The notes under the pieces: model-generated
Seen by the model: only the letters and a program-made list of their open reading frames with translations
The model's database searches: none
Told to the model about the DNA's origin: nothing
DNA from: Falsiphaeobacter marinintestinus
GTDB lineage: Bacteria; Pseudomonadota; Alphaproteobacteria; Rhodobacterales; Rhodobacteraceae
NCBI RefSeq assembly: GCF_007923355.1
Contig: NZ_VOGO01000010.1
Coordinates: forward strand, 1 to 64,000
DNA: 64,000 nt
Direction: 5' to 3'
Part shown: positions 42,879 through 51,509 of the stretch, one piece after another
Numbering within the stretch: the first letter of the stretch is position 1
Layout: each line of letters begins with the position of its first letter
Made by a program: the position numbers and the translations under genes

Positions 42879-43151
42879 ATGATGAGTGATGGGCAATTTT
42901 ATGACACGCTACGTCAGGGATTGATGACGGCCGTTCTGATTTCGGTTCCGATCCTGACTGCAGCGCTTTTGGTCGGGTTGGTCATTGGCCTGTTTCAGGC
43001 GCTGACGTCGATACAGGAAATGACCCTGACTTTCGTTCCCAAGCTTCTGGCGATCGTTGCCGTGTTCTGGGTCTCCATGGGGTTCATGACCAAAACACTG
43101 GTCGACTTTTTCGGACAACAGATCATCCCAATGATTATAGGAGCTTCATGA
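42879..43151 (+). CDS. fliQ: Flagellar export gate protein FliQ
   Basis: A 90-residue inner-membrane protein with two helices (LMTAVLISVPILTAALLVGLVIGLFQALTSIQEMTLTFVPKLLAIVAVFW). This is the FliQ pattern with QALTSIQEMTLTFVPK between helices. Part of the FliP-FliQ-FliR export gate. It overlaps flgF by four bases. FliP and FliR are encoded in other operons of this window. Confidence 0.95.
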   Translation: MMSDGQFYDTLRQGLMTAVLISVPILTAALLVGLVIGLFQALTSIQEMTLTFVPKLLAIVAVFWVSMGFMTKTLVDFFGQQIIPMIIGAS

Positions 43152-43864
43152 TGGAAAATGCAGGCTATGCCACCCTGTCCCGGCAATCGGGTTTGATGCG
43201 CGAGATGCAGATCGTGGCCAATAACATCGCCAACGCCGCCACGACCGGATATCGGCAAGAAGGTCTGATGTTTTCCGAGTTCATTCATTCCGGGCCCGAT
43301 CAACCCTCCCTTTCGATGTCCCAGGCTCGGATACGCAACACCTCGATGACACAGGGTGCGTTAACCCAGACAAACGGTGCGTTCGATCTTGCCATCGAAG
43401 GCGAGGGGTTTTTTCTGGTCGAAACACCCGCCGGTGAACGGATGACCCGTGCCGGTAACTTCTCACCGAATGCGGATGGAGATCTGGTGAATATGAACGG
43501 CCATCGCGTGCTGGATACAGGTCAAACACCGATTTTCATCCCCCCCGATGCCACCGACGTCCGCGTCGCAAGCGACGGTACGGTCAGCGCCAATGGGCGC
43601 CCCATCAGCCAGGTTGGCCTGTTCTTACCGGTCGACCCTCTTGGGATAAGTCGGGAAGACGGCGTTCTGTTTTCCAGCGACGCGGGCTTTGACCCGGCTA
43701 CCGACGCCAGCATCGTCCATGGATTCCTGGAAGACTCCAACGTCAACGCCATCGCGCAGGTTACCCGGATGATAGAAATCCAGCGCGCTTATGAAATGGG
43801 GCAGAGTTTTCTTCAGGCCGAGGATGAAAGAATCCGGAACGCCATGAAGTCACTGATGCCCTGA
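43148..43864 (+). CDS. flgF: Flagellar distal-rod protein FlgF
   Basis: A 238-residue rod protein. The N-terminus (VANNIANAATTGYRQEGLMFSEF) and the middle (AFDLAIEGEGFFLVETPAGERMTRAGNFSPNADGDLVNMNGHRVLD) match FlgF. The C-terminal family end is VNAIAQVTRMIEIQRAYEMGQSFLQAEDERIRNAMKSLMP. Tightly linked to fliQ and followed by flgG. Confidence 0.93.
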   Translation: MMENAGYATLSRQSGLMREMQIVANNIANAATTGYRQEGLMFSEFIHSGPDQPSLSMSQARIRNTSMTQGALTQTNGAFDLAIEGEGFFLVETPAGERMTRAGNFSPNADGDLVNMNGHRVLDTGQTPIFIPPDATDVRVASDGTVSANGRPISQVGLFLPVDPLGISREDGVLFSSDAGFDPATDASIVHGFLEDSNVNAIAQVTRMIEIQRAYEMGQSFLQAEDERIRNAMKSLMP

Positions 43865-43885
43865 TACACATCCAAGGAGGCACCC

Positions 43886-44671
43886 ATGCGGGCCCTGAAA
43901 ATCGCCGCTACAGGCATGAGCGCACAACAAATGCGCGTCGAGACGATCTCGAACAACCTCGCGAACATGAACACCACCGGTTACAACGCTCGACGGGCCG
44001 AGTTTTCCGACCTGCATTATCAACAGGTTTCCCGTGCCGGCACAGTTAATGCCTCTGATGGGACCGTTTTGCCAACTGGTGTCCAACTCGGTCTCGGCGT
44101 GCGCCCGGCCGCCGTATCGGTGCACCTTTCGCAAGGCGCGCTTTCCGCCACGGGGAACGATCTTGACCTCGCAATCGAAGGCAACGGATATCTCGAAGTG
44201 GAACTGCCCTCGGGCCAGACGGCCTATACCCGCGATGGCGGTCTGAAACGATCCGCTGATGGACTTATCGTGACGTCAGACGGGTACACAGTCATCCCCG
44301 AAGTCACAATACCACAAGACGCTCGCAGTTTGTCGATCAACAACGAAGGCGAAGTGTATGCTTACTTTGCGGACACGGCCGAGGGCCAATTGCTGGGCCA
44401 GTTCACTCTGGCCGGATTCACGAATGCCAAGGGGCTGGAGGCGCTGGGGAGCAATCTGTTTTCCGAAACGGAAGCCTCGGGACCACCCTTGGTCTCAAAT
44501 CCCGGCGAAGACGGTTTGGGCACACTGCGGCAAGGTTATCTCGAAGACAGTTCCGTTGATGCCGTGCGGGAGGTGACCGAGCTGATCGAAGCGCAGCGCG
44601 GTTATGAAATGAACGCCAAAGTCATTTCCGCAGTCGATCAGATGATGGGCGCAACAACGCAGGTGCGCTGA
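43886..44671 (+). CDS. flgG: Flagellar distal-rod protein FlgG
   Basis: A 261-residue distal rod protein with ALKIAATGMSAQQMRVETISNNLANMNTTGYNARRAEFSDLHYQ at the start. GNDLDLAIEGNGYLEVELPSGQTAYTRDG is in the middle, and SSVDAVREVTELIEAQRGYEMNAKVISAVDQMMGATTQVR ends the protein. The YQQV-type loop after FSDLHYQ marks FlgG rather than FlgF or FlgE. An AAGGAGGCACCC site precedes it. One base overlaps flgA. Confidence 0.95.
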   Translation: MRALKIAATGMSAQQMRVETISNNLANMNTTGYNARRAEFSDLHYQQVSRAGTVNASDGTVLPTGVQLGLGVRPAAVSVHLSQGALSATGNDLDLAIEGNGYLEVELPSGQTAYTRDGGLKRSADGLIVTSDGYTVIPEVTIPQDARSLSINNEGEVYAYFADTAEGQLLGQFTLAGFTNAKGLEALGSNLFSETEASGPPLVSNPGEDGLGTLRQGYLEDSSVDAVREVTELIEAQRGYEMNAKVISAVDQMMGATTQVR

Positions 44672-45084
44672 TGAAACGGTTGGTTTTTTGTCTACTGCTG
44701 CTTGCTGGCCCCGGATGGGCTGACATTGTCGTGCCCGCACGGACTATCCGCGCACGGGAAATCATTGTCGCCGACGATCTTGCGAACAAGACGGCAAACG
44801 TCCCCGGCGCAATCAGTGACCCCTGGGAAATTATTGGGCTGGAAGCGCGGGCCGCATTGTATCCCGGTCGGCCAATCCGTCCCGGCGATGTCGGCCCCCC
44901 AGCTATTGTTGACCGCAACGACACGGTTCTGCTGATCTTCACGCACGGCGGGCTGGAAATTATCGCTGAAGGTCGGGCGCTTGGCCGTGGTGGCGAAGGC
45001 GATCTGGTTCGGGCGATGAATACGACTTCCCGCATGACCGTCAGCGGGACTGTCCGGCCAGACGGCTCAATTGAGGTACGCTAA
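44671..45084 (+). CDS. flgA: Flagellar P-ring assembly chaperone FlgA
   Basis: A 137-residue periplasmic protein. Its signal peptide MKRLVFCLLLLAGPGWA is followed by a SAF-type domain (VVPARTIRAREIIVADDLANK, ALYPGRPIRPGDVGPPAIVDRNDTVLLIF). FlgA helps FlgI form the P ring; flgI is about 15 kb away. It is a short form lacking the extra N-terminal part of enteric FlgA. Overlaps flgH by one base. Confidence 0.92.
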   Translation: MKRLVFCLLLLAGPGWADIVVPARTIRAREIIVADDLANKTANVPGAISDPWEIIGLEARAALYPGRPIRPGDVGPPAIVDRNDTVLLIFTHGGLEIIAEGRALGRGGEGDLVRAMNTTSRMTVSGTVRPDGSIEVR

Positions 45085-45824
45085 TGAAATCTGTCCACTT
45101 CAAAATCGCCACAGCGCTCTTGTCTTTTACGAGTCTGCTCGCCTGTGGCCGGATCGACCATCTGGGCAAACCACCCAGCTTTTCGCCTGCAACGGAGTCT
45201 TCGGAGCATGTCGCCATGCTTTGGCCAGGACTACCCATGCACAGCCAGCCACAACGCACGGTCGACCAGTCTTCATTGTGGAGCGGCGAACAGAAATCCC
45301 TCCTGGGAGACAGGCGGGCGCTGCGGAAAGGTGATATTCTGACTGTCGTGATCGAAATCGACGAAGAGGCGGAAATCTCGAACAATACGGAACGATCCAG
45401 AAGCGGGTCCGAAGCGCTTGGGACCCCGCATCTTTTTGGGCTACCGCAACGCGCCAATGAACGGCTCCCAGACGGGGCTTCTTTGGATCAGGCCGTGGCC
45501 ATCGACAGCTCCAGCGACAGCAGCGGTCAGGGTTCGGTCAAACGTAGCGAGAAACTGACATTGCGGGTTGCTGCCACGGTCATCGACGTTTTGCCTAACA
45601 ACGTTCTTTCGATTTCGGGATCACAGGAAGTGCGGGTCAACTTTGAAATTCGCGAGCTGCTGGTGTCGGGTTTTGTCCGGCCTGACGATATCTCCCGTCA
45701 GAATGAAATCACCTACGACAAGATCGCTTCGGCGCGGGTTTCTTATGGCGGACGAGGTCAAATTACAGATGTTCAGCAACCTCGCTACGGCCAGCAGGTT
45801 CTGGACGCAATCCTGCCATTCTGA
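45084..45824 (+). CDS. flgH: Flagellar L-ring lipoprotein FlgH
   Basis: A 246-residue outer-membrane lipoprotein with lipobox LLAC (Cys at about residue 21) after a short signal peptide. DRRALRKGDILTVVIEIDEEAEISNNTERSRSGSE, SSDSSGQGSVKRSEKLTLRVAATVIDVLPNNVLSISGSQEVRVNFEIRELLVSGFVRPDDISRQN and a final GGRGQITDVQQPRYGQQVLDAILPF match FlgH. Forms the L ring around the rod. Followed by a FliL-like gene after 9 bp. Confidence 0.95.
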   Translation: MKSVHFKIATALLSFTSLLACGRIDHLGKPPSFSPATESSEHVAMLWPGLPMHSQPQRTVDQSSLWSGEQKSLLGDRRALRKGDILTVVIEIDEEAEISNNTERSRSGSEALGTPHLFGLPQRANERLPDGASLDQAVAIDSSSDSSGQGSVKRSEKLTLRVAATVIDVLPNNVLSISGSQEVRVNFEIRELLVSGFVRPDDISRQNEITYDKIASARVSYGGRGQITDVQQPRYGQQVLDAILPF

Positions 45825-45833
45825 GGTTCCTCT

Positions 45834-46325
45834 ATGTTGTCCAAACTCCTCCCATTACTGTTTCTGACTCTTGGTATTGGCGCTGGTGTCGGAGCCGGCA
45901 TTTTCCTAAGCCCGCCACCCGAGGAAAACGCTGACTCAGATCACGAACCTGATCAGCACCAACAAAAAACACATAGCAAAGACGGCCACGACGATAAGGG
46001 TGGAACAGAGTTCATCAAGCTGCACAGCCAGTTTGTTGTTCCAATCATCCGACACGACGAGGTTTCGGCGCTGGTCGTCATGTCACTAAGTCTCGAAGCC
46101 CAACCCGGCTTGTCTGAGGTTTTCTATGCGAGAGAGCCGAAGCTAAGAGATGTCTTCCTTCAGACCTTGTTTGATCACGCCAATATGGGCGGATTCGACG
46201 GAGCTTTCACCAGCGCATCGGCGCTTGACCCCTTGAGAGGGGCTCTTCGAGACGTCGCACGCAAGGAACTGGGTGATGACGTAATCAATGTTCTGATCAC
46301 TGATCTGGCACGGCAGAATACATGA
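45834..46325 (+). CDS. Second FliL-like membrane protein
   Basis: A 163-residue protein with one N-terminal helix (LLPLLFLTLGIGAGVGAGIFL), an acidic/His-rich linker (about residues 28-62) and a C-terminal FliL-like periplasmic part. That part is FIKLHSQFVVPIIRHDEVSALVVMSLSLEAQ and RDVFLQTLFDHANMGGFDGAF. The FliL family lies next to the stator. A second, more typical fliL is at 55652-56179, so this would be a paralogue with a separate role. Last gene of the flgB operon; its stop is 3 bp from the convergent fliJ-like gene. Confidence 0.7.
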   Translation: MLSKLLPLLFLTLGIGAGVGAGIFLSPPPEENADSDHEPDQHQQKTHSKDGHDDKGGTEFIKLHSQFVVPIIRHDEVSALVVMSLSLEAQPGLSEVFYAREPKLRDVFLQTLFDHANMGGFDGAFTSASALDPLRGALRDVARKELGDDVINVLITDLARQNT

Positions 46326-46328
46326 TCT

Positions 46329-46727
46329 CTAAAGCCTATCAAGCAGCCGTTCATCGCGCCGCTGGGCCGCTGTTTTCTTCCTCCTAAGCGTATCATTAAC
46401 AATCATTCGTTCCAGGGCGGTCTTGCGCCCAAAACTGGCTTTCAGTTTCTCTTGAAACGGCTGTTTCCGCGCCATGATCTGGGCCAGCTCTTGGTTCAGT
46501 TGCCGTCGTGTCCGGTCACGCCAGGATTGCCAAAGGAGATCGGCGCCGATTTGTTGCATGGCCTGTGGCTGGGACAAATCAGTTTGTGCCTGGTCGGCCA
46601 GCTCGTCCAGCTTTGCCAGTTTGCCACGCAGCGCGGACTCTTCCGCCAATACGGCGCGCATCCTTTCTTGCTCTTTCAGATATTGAACTTTTACGATCTC
46701 AAGTAAGCGCGGAAGATCATCACGCAT
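46329..46727 (-). CDS. FliJ-like coiled-coil protein
   Basis: A 132-residue, highly charged, fully helical protein (LEIVKVQYLKEQERMRAVLAEESALRGKLAKLDELADQAQ, RRQLNQELAQIMARKQPFQEKLKASFGRKTAL). Its size and coiled-coil nature match FliJ, the export-ATPase stalk, though the sequence itself is not diagnostic. It shares one base with flhB and ends the sltF-flhA-fliR-flhB group. No other FliJ candidate is in the window. Confidence 0.6.
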   Translation of the reverse strand: MRDDLPRLLEIVKVQYLKEQERMRAVLAEESALRGKLAKLDELADQAQTDLSQPQAMQQIGADLLWQSWRDRTRRQLNQELAQIMARKQPFQEKLKASFGRKTALERMIVNDTLRRKKTAAQRRDERLLDRL

Positions 46728-47812
46728 CAGATGCCACCCTTCGCCCGTTGACGCATGCGGTCGGCAAATCGGATCGCGGCCGCGACCGCGCGGTACTGAT
46801 CTTCGCGCACCTCCTCTCCCACATCAACTGTCGCGAACAACGCCCTTGCTGTCGGTGGGTCAGAGTGGATCGGCACCCCGGCTTCAATGGCCGTTTCACG
46901 GATACGGGCCGCTATCTTGTCAACGCCCTTCGCCACGCAGACGGGTGCTGAACCTGGTGCCCTGTCCCATTTAAGCGCCACTGAGTAATGCGTCGGATTT
47001 ACGATAACGACGTCGGCTTTCGGAACATCCCCCATCATCTGGCGCGCCGCAATTTCCTGTCCACGTTGACGGCGATGTTGCTTCATGTGGGGATCCCCTT
47101 CGGAATCCTTGGCTTCGTCCTGGATGTCCTTTCGCGACATCATGTTTTTTCGCCTGTGTTCCTGATGCTGCCAAATCGTATCGATTACCCCAATTCCGGT
47201 CGAAATAAGAAGAACAAGGAAGAGGAACTCAAGACAAATCCGGCCCATCAAGGATAACCCCGACTGATACGGGGCGGCGCTGGCCGACAGGATCAGGGGT
47301 AAACGGATGGTCAACAGCCATGCGAGACAAACCGAATACAGCAAGAGTTTTGCAAAACTCTTGGAGAACTCGAACAGTCCTGCCCGCCCGAATTTTTGTT
47401 TCGCATTTGACAAAACCGAAATTCGACTCGACTTAAGCGCGAGTTTTGAAGGCGCAACCACAAAGGCGCGCTGGGCCAGAATCGAACACAAAACGGCTGC
47501 TGCCGGGACCATCATCATGGCCGCGAGCGACTGGGCCACCCCCCAAAGGGCGGCACCAATCCCCGCGCTGCCCGAGCCCTGAAAAACGAGATTGGTCATC
47601 CGGTCTGGCTTATCCAGAAAAGACGCAAGGATTTCGCCGCTATCCTGAACAAGGGAAAGACCAAATCCCGCAAAAGCCAGCAGCAAACCAGCATAGGAAG
47701 CGGCAACAGACAAGTCCGTTGATCTTGCAAATTCGCCTTTCTCCCGAGCCCGCTGAAGTTTTTGCGGGGTCGGGTCAAAGCTTTTCTCGGTATCATTATC
47801 GCCCGCGCTCAT
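46727..47812 (-). CDS. flhB: Flagellar export switch protein FlhB
   Basis: A 361-residue inner-membrane protein with four helices and a cytoplasmic C-terminal domain. It holds the self-cleaving NPTH site in KADVVIVNPTHYSVALKWD (about residue 270). The N-terminus DTEKSFDPTPQKLQRAREKGEFARSTDL is a family mark. It switches export from hook to filament substrates when FliK signals. Overlaps fliR by four bases. Confidence 0.96.
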   Translation of the reverse strand: MSAGDNDTEKSFDPTPQKLQRAREKGEFARSTDLSVAASYAGLLLAFAGFGLSLVQDSGEILASFLDKPDRMTNLVFQGSGSAGIGAALWGVAQSLAAMMMVPAAAVLCSILAQRAFVVAPSKLALKSSRISVLSNAKQKFGRAGLFEFSKSFAKLLLYSVCLAWLLTIRLPLILSASAAPYQSGLSLMGRICLEFLFLVLLISTGIGVIDTIWQHQEHRRKNMMSRKDIQDEAKDSEGDPHMKQHRRQRGQEIAARQMMGDVPKADVVIVNPTHYSVALKWDRAPGSAPVCVAKGVDKIAARIRETAIEAGVPIHSDPPTARALFATVDVGEEVREDQYRAVAAAIRFADRMRQRAKGGI

Positions 47813-48582
47813 GGTGTCAGATCCAGAGGGTTGTCAAAGAAACCCTGCATCGCCTCCACCCAGACCGCGAGGATCAGCGGGGCTCCCAACATCAAAAGCA
47901 ACAACCCGCCTGCCGTGATGACGGGGGCACCCACGAAGGCGACCATAAGCTGCGGCATAGCGCGATTTATGACCCCGAGCGTCAAATTATAGACCAATGC
48001 AGCAATCACGAACGGTGTCGCCAGACCGAATGCCAACGAAAAAGCATATGATATGCGCGCAACGCCCCACTCAGATAACGCGCCCGCTGGCAAGATTTCC
48101 CCTGGTGGGAAGACTTCGTACGACCCGATCATTAACTCTGCCGCCCTAATGTGAAGTCCGAACATCACAGCCAGCGTCAACCCTCCGGTCACCAGCAAAT
48201 GCCCCATGGCCGGTACGGGTTCCGAGACGGATCCGCCAAGCAGTTGCGACAGCGACGTGGCTTGCGCAGCGATAGATCCAGCGATCTGCAGGGTAAACAC
48301 AAACATCCGCACCATTATCCCGAGTGCCAATCCGATTGCGGTTTCGCTTACGGCAAGCGCTGCGAATCCGGCAGGTCCGGCAGGCGTTTCCAAAGGCGGA
48401 ACAGCCGGGGCGACGATCACAGAGAACGCCACCCCAATGACCAGTCGCAGGCGCATAGGAATCGTTTGCTCTCCAAACGCGGGCAACAAGGATGCGGTGG
48501 CCGCAACCCGAAGAAACACGATCGCGCCCTGCCAAGCCCCGCTTTGCAGATACTCAAGAAGTTCGACAGCAACCTGCATCAC
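47809..48582 (-). CDS. fliR: Flagellar export gate protein FliR
   Basis: A 257-residue inner-membrane protein with about six helices (FLRVAATASLLPAFGEQTIPMRLRLVIGVAFSVIV; LTLAVMFGLHIRAAELMIGSYEVFPPGEILP). [36 protein letters not shown] is a core FliR segment. With FliP and FliQ it forms the export gate. It overlaps flhA (upstream) and flhB (downstream) by four bases each. Confidence 0.95.
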   Translation of the reverse strand: MMQVAVELLEYLQSGAWQGAIVFLRVAATASLLPAFGEQTIPMRLRLVIGVAFSVIVAPAVPPLETPAGPAGFAALAVSETAIGLALGIMVRMFVFTLQIAGSIAAQATSLSQLLGGSVSEPVPAMGHLLVTGGLTLAVMFGLHIRAAELMIGSYEVFPPGEILPAGALSEWGVARISYAFSLAFGLATPFVIAALVYNLTLGVINRAMPQLMVAFVGAPVITAGGLLLLMLGAPLILAVWVEAMQGFFDNPLDLTP

Positions 48583-50666
48583 GCAGCAACAACGCCGACA
48601 AGCGCCGGGCGGGCTTCCAACCCGATTTCCTCAAACGAAAACACAGGGTTGGAAATACCTCGGGCGTGCATCAGCGTGCGCAAGAACCGGCGACGTGGCG
48701 ATGACGTCACAAGAGCCGCAGCAATACCCTGATTACCGACCTGATCCAGCCGCTCGGCAATTCCATTTGCAAGTTGGTTGAACAGATCGGGAGGCAAAGC
48801 CACGTCTAAACCGCCACTGCGGCTTTCGATCTGATAGCCGGAAAACGTATCTTCCCATTCGGGCGCGAGTTGTACGAGAGGGATGCTGCCATCTGGGCGC
48901 TTTAGCTCGGCAACCAGTTGAAACCCCAATCTCTGCCGCACAGCCTCGCAAATCCCTTCAGGTTGGGTTGTGACAATCCGAGCTTCGGCAACGGCTTCTA
49001 GGATCAGTGGAAGATTCCGGATCGAAACACGCTCTTCCAGCAACAGCCTCAACACGGCATGCAGAGTATCGATCGGAACCTTGTCCGGGATCAGTTCGTC
49101 CAGAAGTTTGCGATTTGCCTCGGACCGGGCCGGATCGCTGAGACGAGTCATCTCTCCCAAAATTCTGCGCAGCGACTTAAGCGTCAGAAGTCGGGAGAAA
49201 TTCTGCTTTATGACTTCCAGAAGATGGGTCGCCAAAATTTCAGGAGGTGCCACAACTGTTGCGCCGCCTATCGCCGCAGTCTCCTGATCAGTGCGCGAGA
49301 TCCAGCGCGCTGGCGCGCCATAAACCGGTTCTGTCACGTCATTGCCTGTGGGCAGATCAACAACTCCATCCGGTGACAACGCCAGGACCAGATCGGGATG
49401 CAAGACGCCACGGGCCTGTTCAACGCCGTGAATACGGATCACATATGTCCCGGGAGGCAATTCGGGTTCATCCGTCAGCCGGATATCCGGCAAAATCAGA
49501 CCAAAAACCGAAGCCACATGGGTTCGCATGTTTGCGATGCGCACATCCAGCCCTGTTCCGGGGTCCAGCACCATGCTGACAAGATCGGGAGCAAACTGTA
49601 CATGCAAATCATCAAGATCGAGAAGATCGCCCAGTGGTTTTACAATTGGGCCTGCAGGACCGCCATCTTCCGGATCGCTGGCACCATCTGACCTGACAGG
49701 CCCGGCGCGTAACCGATATGCAGCGAAACCCAACGCCCCGCCACCAATAATGAAAGGAAGAAATGGAAGTCCGGGTACAAGGGCAAACAGCGACATCAGA
49801 ACGGCAACTGTCGCGATCGCGGCAGGGTGGCGCCCCAACTGGGACAAAAGGGCCAGATCAGTTGCGCCGGGCGTTCCGCCCCGGGCCAGCAGCAACGCAG
49901 ACGCGATAGAAATGATCACTGCCGGGATCTGCGTGACCAAACCATCACCGACCGTCAGAATGGCGTAGGTTTCAAACGCTGACCCTATCGGCATCCCGTG
50001 GACCACGGTCCCCATAATCAGCCCCATAACAAGGTTCAGCAATGTGATCAGCAGCCCCGCGATGGCATCGCCCTTGACGAACTTCGACGCCCCGTCAAGC
50101 GACCCAAAAAAGGTCGTTTCCTGTTGTTCGCGTTCTCGCCTTTCGCGGGCCTCATTGTGATCGATGGCACCCGCCGACATGTCGCTGTCGATGGCCATTT
50201 GCTTTCCTGGCATTGCATCAAGGGCAAAACGGGCTCCCACTTCAGCCATACGCGCGGCCCCTTTGGTGATGACCATAAAGTTGACGATCAGCAGAACGCC
50301 AAAAACAACAAGGCCAAGAAACACGCTGCCGCCCATGACGAACTGCGCGAAGCCTTCGATCACATCACCAGCCGCGTTAGGTCCTGTATGCCCTTGCCCG
50401 ATGATCAACTTCGTCGAGGAAATGTTAAGTGACAGACGCAGCATCAAAGACGCCAGCAGGATTGTCGGGAACGACGAGAAATCCAGCGGACGTTCGATGA
50501 AAAGCGTGATGGTGAATATAAGGATTGCCAGGGCAAACGACGCTGCAAGCCCGACATCCAGAATCCAAGCGGGCACCGGTAGGATCATCATCACAATAAT
50601 CGCCATCAAAGCCAGCGCCAGAAGAACTGTTGGATCAAAAATGGAGTCCAGTTTGAGTTTGGGCAT
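48579..50666 (-). CDS. flhA: Flagellar export platform protein FlhA
   Basis: A 695-residue export-gate protein. The N-terminal half has eight helices with DFSSFPTILLASLMLRLSLNISSTKLIIGQGHTG and the FHIPEP-type cytoplasmic loop (ARFALDAMPGKQMAIDSDMSAGAIDHNEARERREREQQETTFFGSLDGASKFVKGDA). The C-terminal half is the substrate-docking domain. Both halves are intact and of normal length. Confidence 0.97.
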   Translation of the reverse strand: MPKLKLDSIFDPTVLLALALMAIIVMMILPVPAWILDVGLAASFALAILIFTITLFIERPLDFSSFPTILLASLMLRLSLNISSTKLIIGQGHTGPNAAGDVIEGFAQFVMGGSVFLGLVVFGVLLIVNFMVITKGAARMAEVGARFALDAMPGKQMAIDSDMSAGAIDHNEARERREREQQETTFFGSLDGASKFVKGDAIAGLLITLLNLVMGLIMGTVVHGMPIGSAFETYAILTVGDGLVTQIPAVIISIASALLLARGGTPGATDLALLSQLGRHPAAIATVAVLMSLFALVPGLPFLPFIIGGGALGFAAYRLRAGPVRSDGASDPEDGGPAGPIVKPLGDLLDLDDLHVQFAPDLVSMVLDPGTGLDVRIANMRTHVASVFGLILPDIRLTDEPELPPGTYVIRIHGVEQARGVLHPDLVLALSPDGVVDLPTGNDVTEPVYGAPARWISRTDQETAAIGGATVVAPPEILATHLLEVIKQNFSRLLTLKSLRRILGEMTRLSDPARSEANRKLLDELIPDKVPIDTLHAVLRLLLEERVSIRNLPLILEAVAEARIVTTQPEGICEAVRQRLGFQLVAELKRPDGSIPLVQLAPEWEDTFSGYQIESRSGGLDVALPPDLFNQLANGIAERLDQVGNQGIAAALVTSSPRRRFLRTLMHARGISNPVFSFEEIGLEARPALVGVVAA

Positions 50667-50675
50667 GGTTTTGTT

Positions 50676-51404
50676 TTATCGCTGTTTAATCAAAGACAGA
50701 CGTTGTCGGGAGTCTGTGTCCTGAAACGTAACCAATGAACCCAGACTAGCGGGCGTGGATCCGATCAGTGGGCGAGCGGCACGGCTGGACGAGCGTTTAG
50801 TCATGTCGCCCGCTGGATTTGAATCAGGCAATGATGTGCGAATTGTATCGAACCGCGCGGAATATTTGCGGGACAAAGCTGGCGTTCTGGAATGATAGGC
50901 GCCCGCAGCTTCAGACCAGTTTCCCAGTTCCGCGTAGAGATTTTTCAATAACTGAGCCGCATAGTCGGCACCCAAAACAGGGTCAAACATGTCTTCGATC
51001 GACTGGAAAGCACGGCCGTGCCATTTGTAGTTAATCTGAAAGCACCCGACATCGAAACTTCTGGCGCCCTTTTTGAAATGCCGAAATACAAACGCGCGTG
51101 CCTGATCCTCGGTTTTGAACCAATGTCCGGCACCTTCAAGATTCACCGTCCATGGCCAAGGCGACAACCCTTCTTTGCCAGTTCGACCGGTTTCAACGCG
51201 TGTGATCGCCAGAAGAATATCGACCGGAATGTCGTGCCTTTGCGCCGCGACCTCTGCCGCCTGATCACAATCATATGCCTTGGCCGCCGCCGCGGCTGCC
51301 AAGGCTGACGATATCAGTATAGAAGCGAATGCTGCGAACACCGCAGGTGACCGGAGAACTGGGTAGCCCTTTTGCGACTGGCGCCATTCGAGGATCATGG
51401 GCAT
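50676..51404 (-). CDS. Soluble lytic transglycosylase, SltF-like
   Basis: A 242-residue periplasmic enzyme that cleaves peptidoglycan to let the rod pass. It has a signal anchor (AVFAAFASILISSALAAAAAA). The catalytic Glu is in LLAITRVETGRTGKEGLSPWPWTVN (about residue 70), and the SLT fold motif is DVGCFQINYKWHG. AAGAYHSRTP follows. In Rhodobacter sphaeroides, SltF supplies this activity because FlgJ has no muramidase; the short flgJ here fits that. First in the sltF-flhA-fliR-flhB run (9-bp gap to flhA). Confidence 0.88.
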   Translation of the reverse strand: MPMILEWRQSQKGYPVLRSPAVFAAFASILISSALAAAAAAKAYDCDQAAEVAAQRHDIPVDILLAITRVETGRTGKEGLSPWPWTVNLEGAGHWFKTEDQARAFVFRHFKKGARSFDVGCFQINYKWHGRAFQSIEDMFDPVLGADYAAQLLKNLYAELGNWSEAAGAYHSRTPALSRKYSARFDTIRTSLPDSNPAGDMTKRSSSRAARPLIGSTPASLGSLVTFQDTDSRQRLSLIKQR

Positions 51405-51451
51405 TTGCCTGAAATTGTTGGTGTATTGGCATTCAGGCTAAGCGCTGTTCT

Positions 51452-51466
51452 TTTACAAATGGTTAG
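51452..51466. promoter_or_regulatory. Weak CtrA-like site before sltF gene
   Basis: TTTA-CAAATGG-TTAG on the plus strand (CTAA-N7-TAAA on the minus) lies 48-62 bp before the sltF-like start, in the only gap in this long minus-strand run. It differs at two positions from the palindromic consensus. Confidence 0.3.
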
Positions 51467-51509
51467 CCAGGTTGTCTAAAGTCTGCAAATCAGCTGCAAG
51501 AGGATACGT

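Noticed and set aside
42879-42884. fliQ start at the second ATG
   Set aside because: Two adjacent ATGs are possible; the first was kept because spacing to the upstream GAGG is better, but the difference is one residue.
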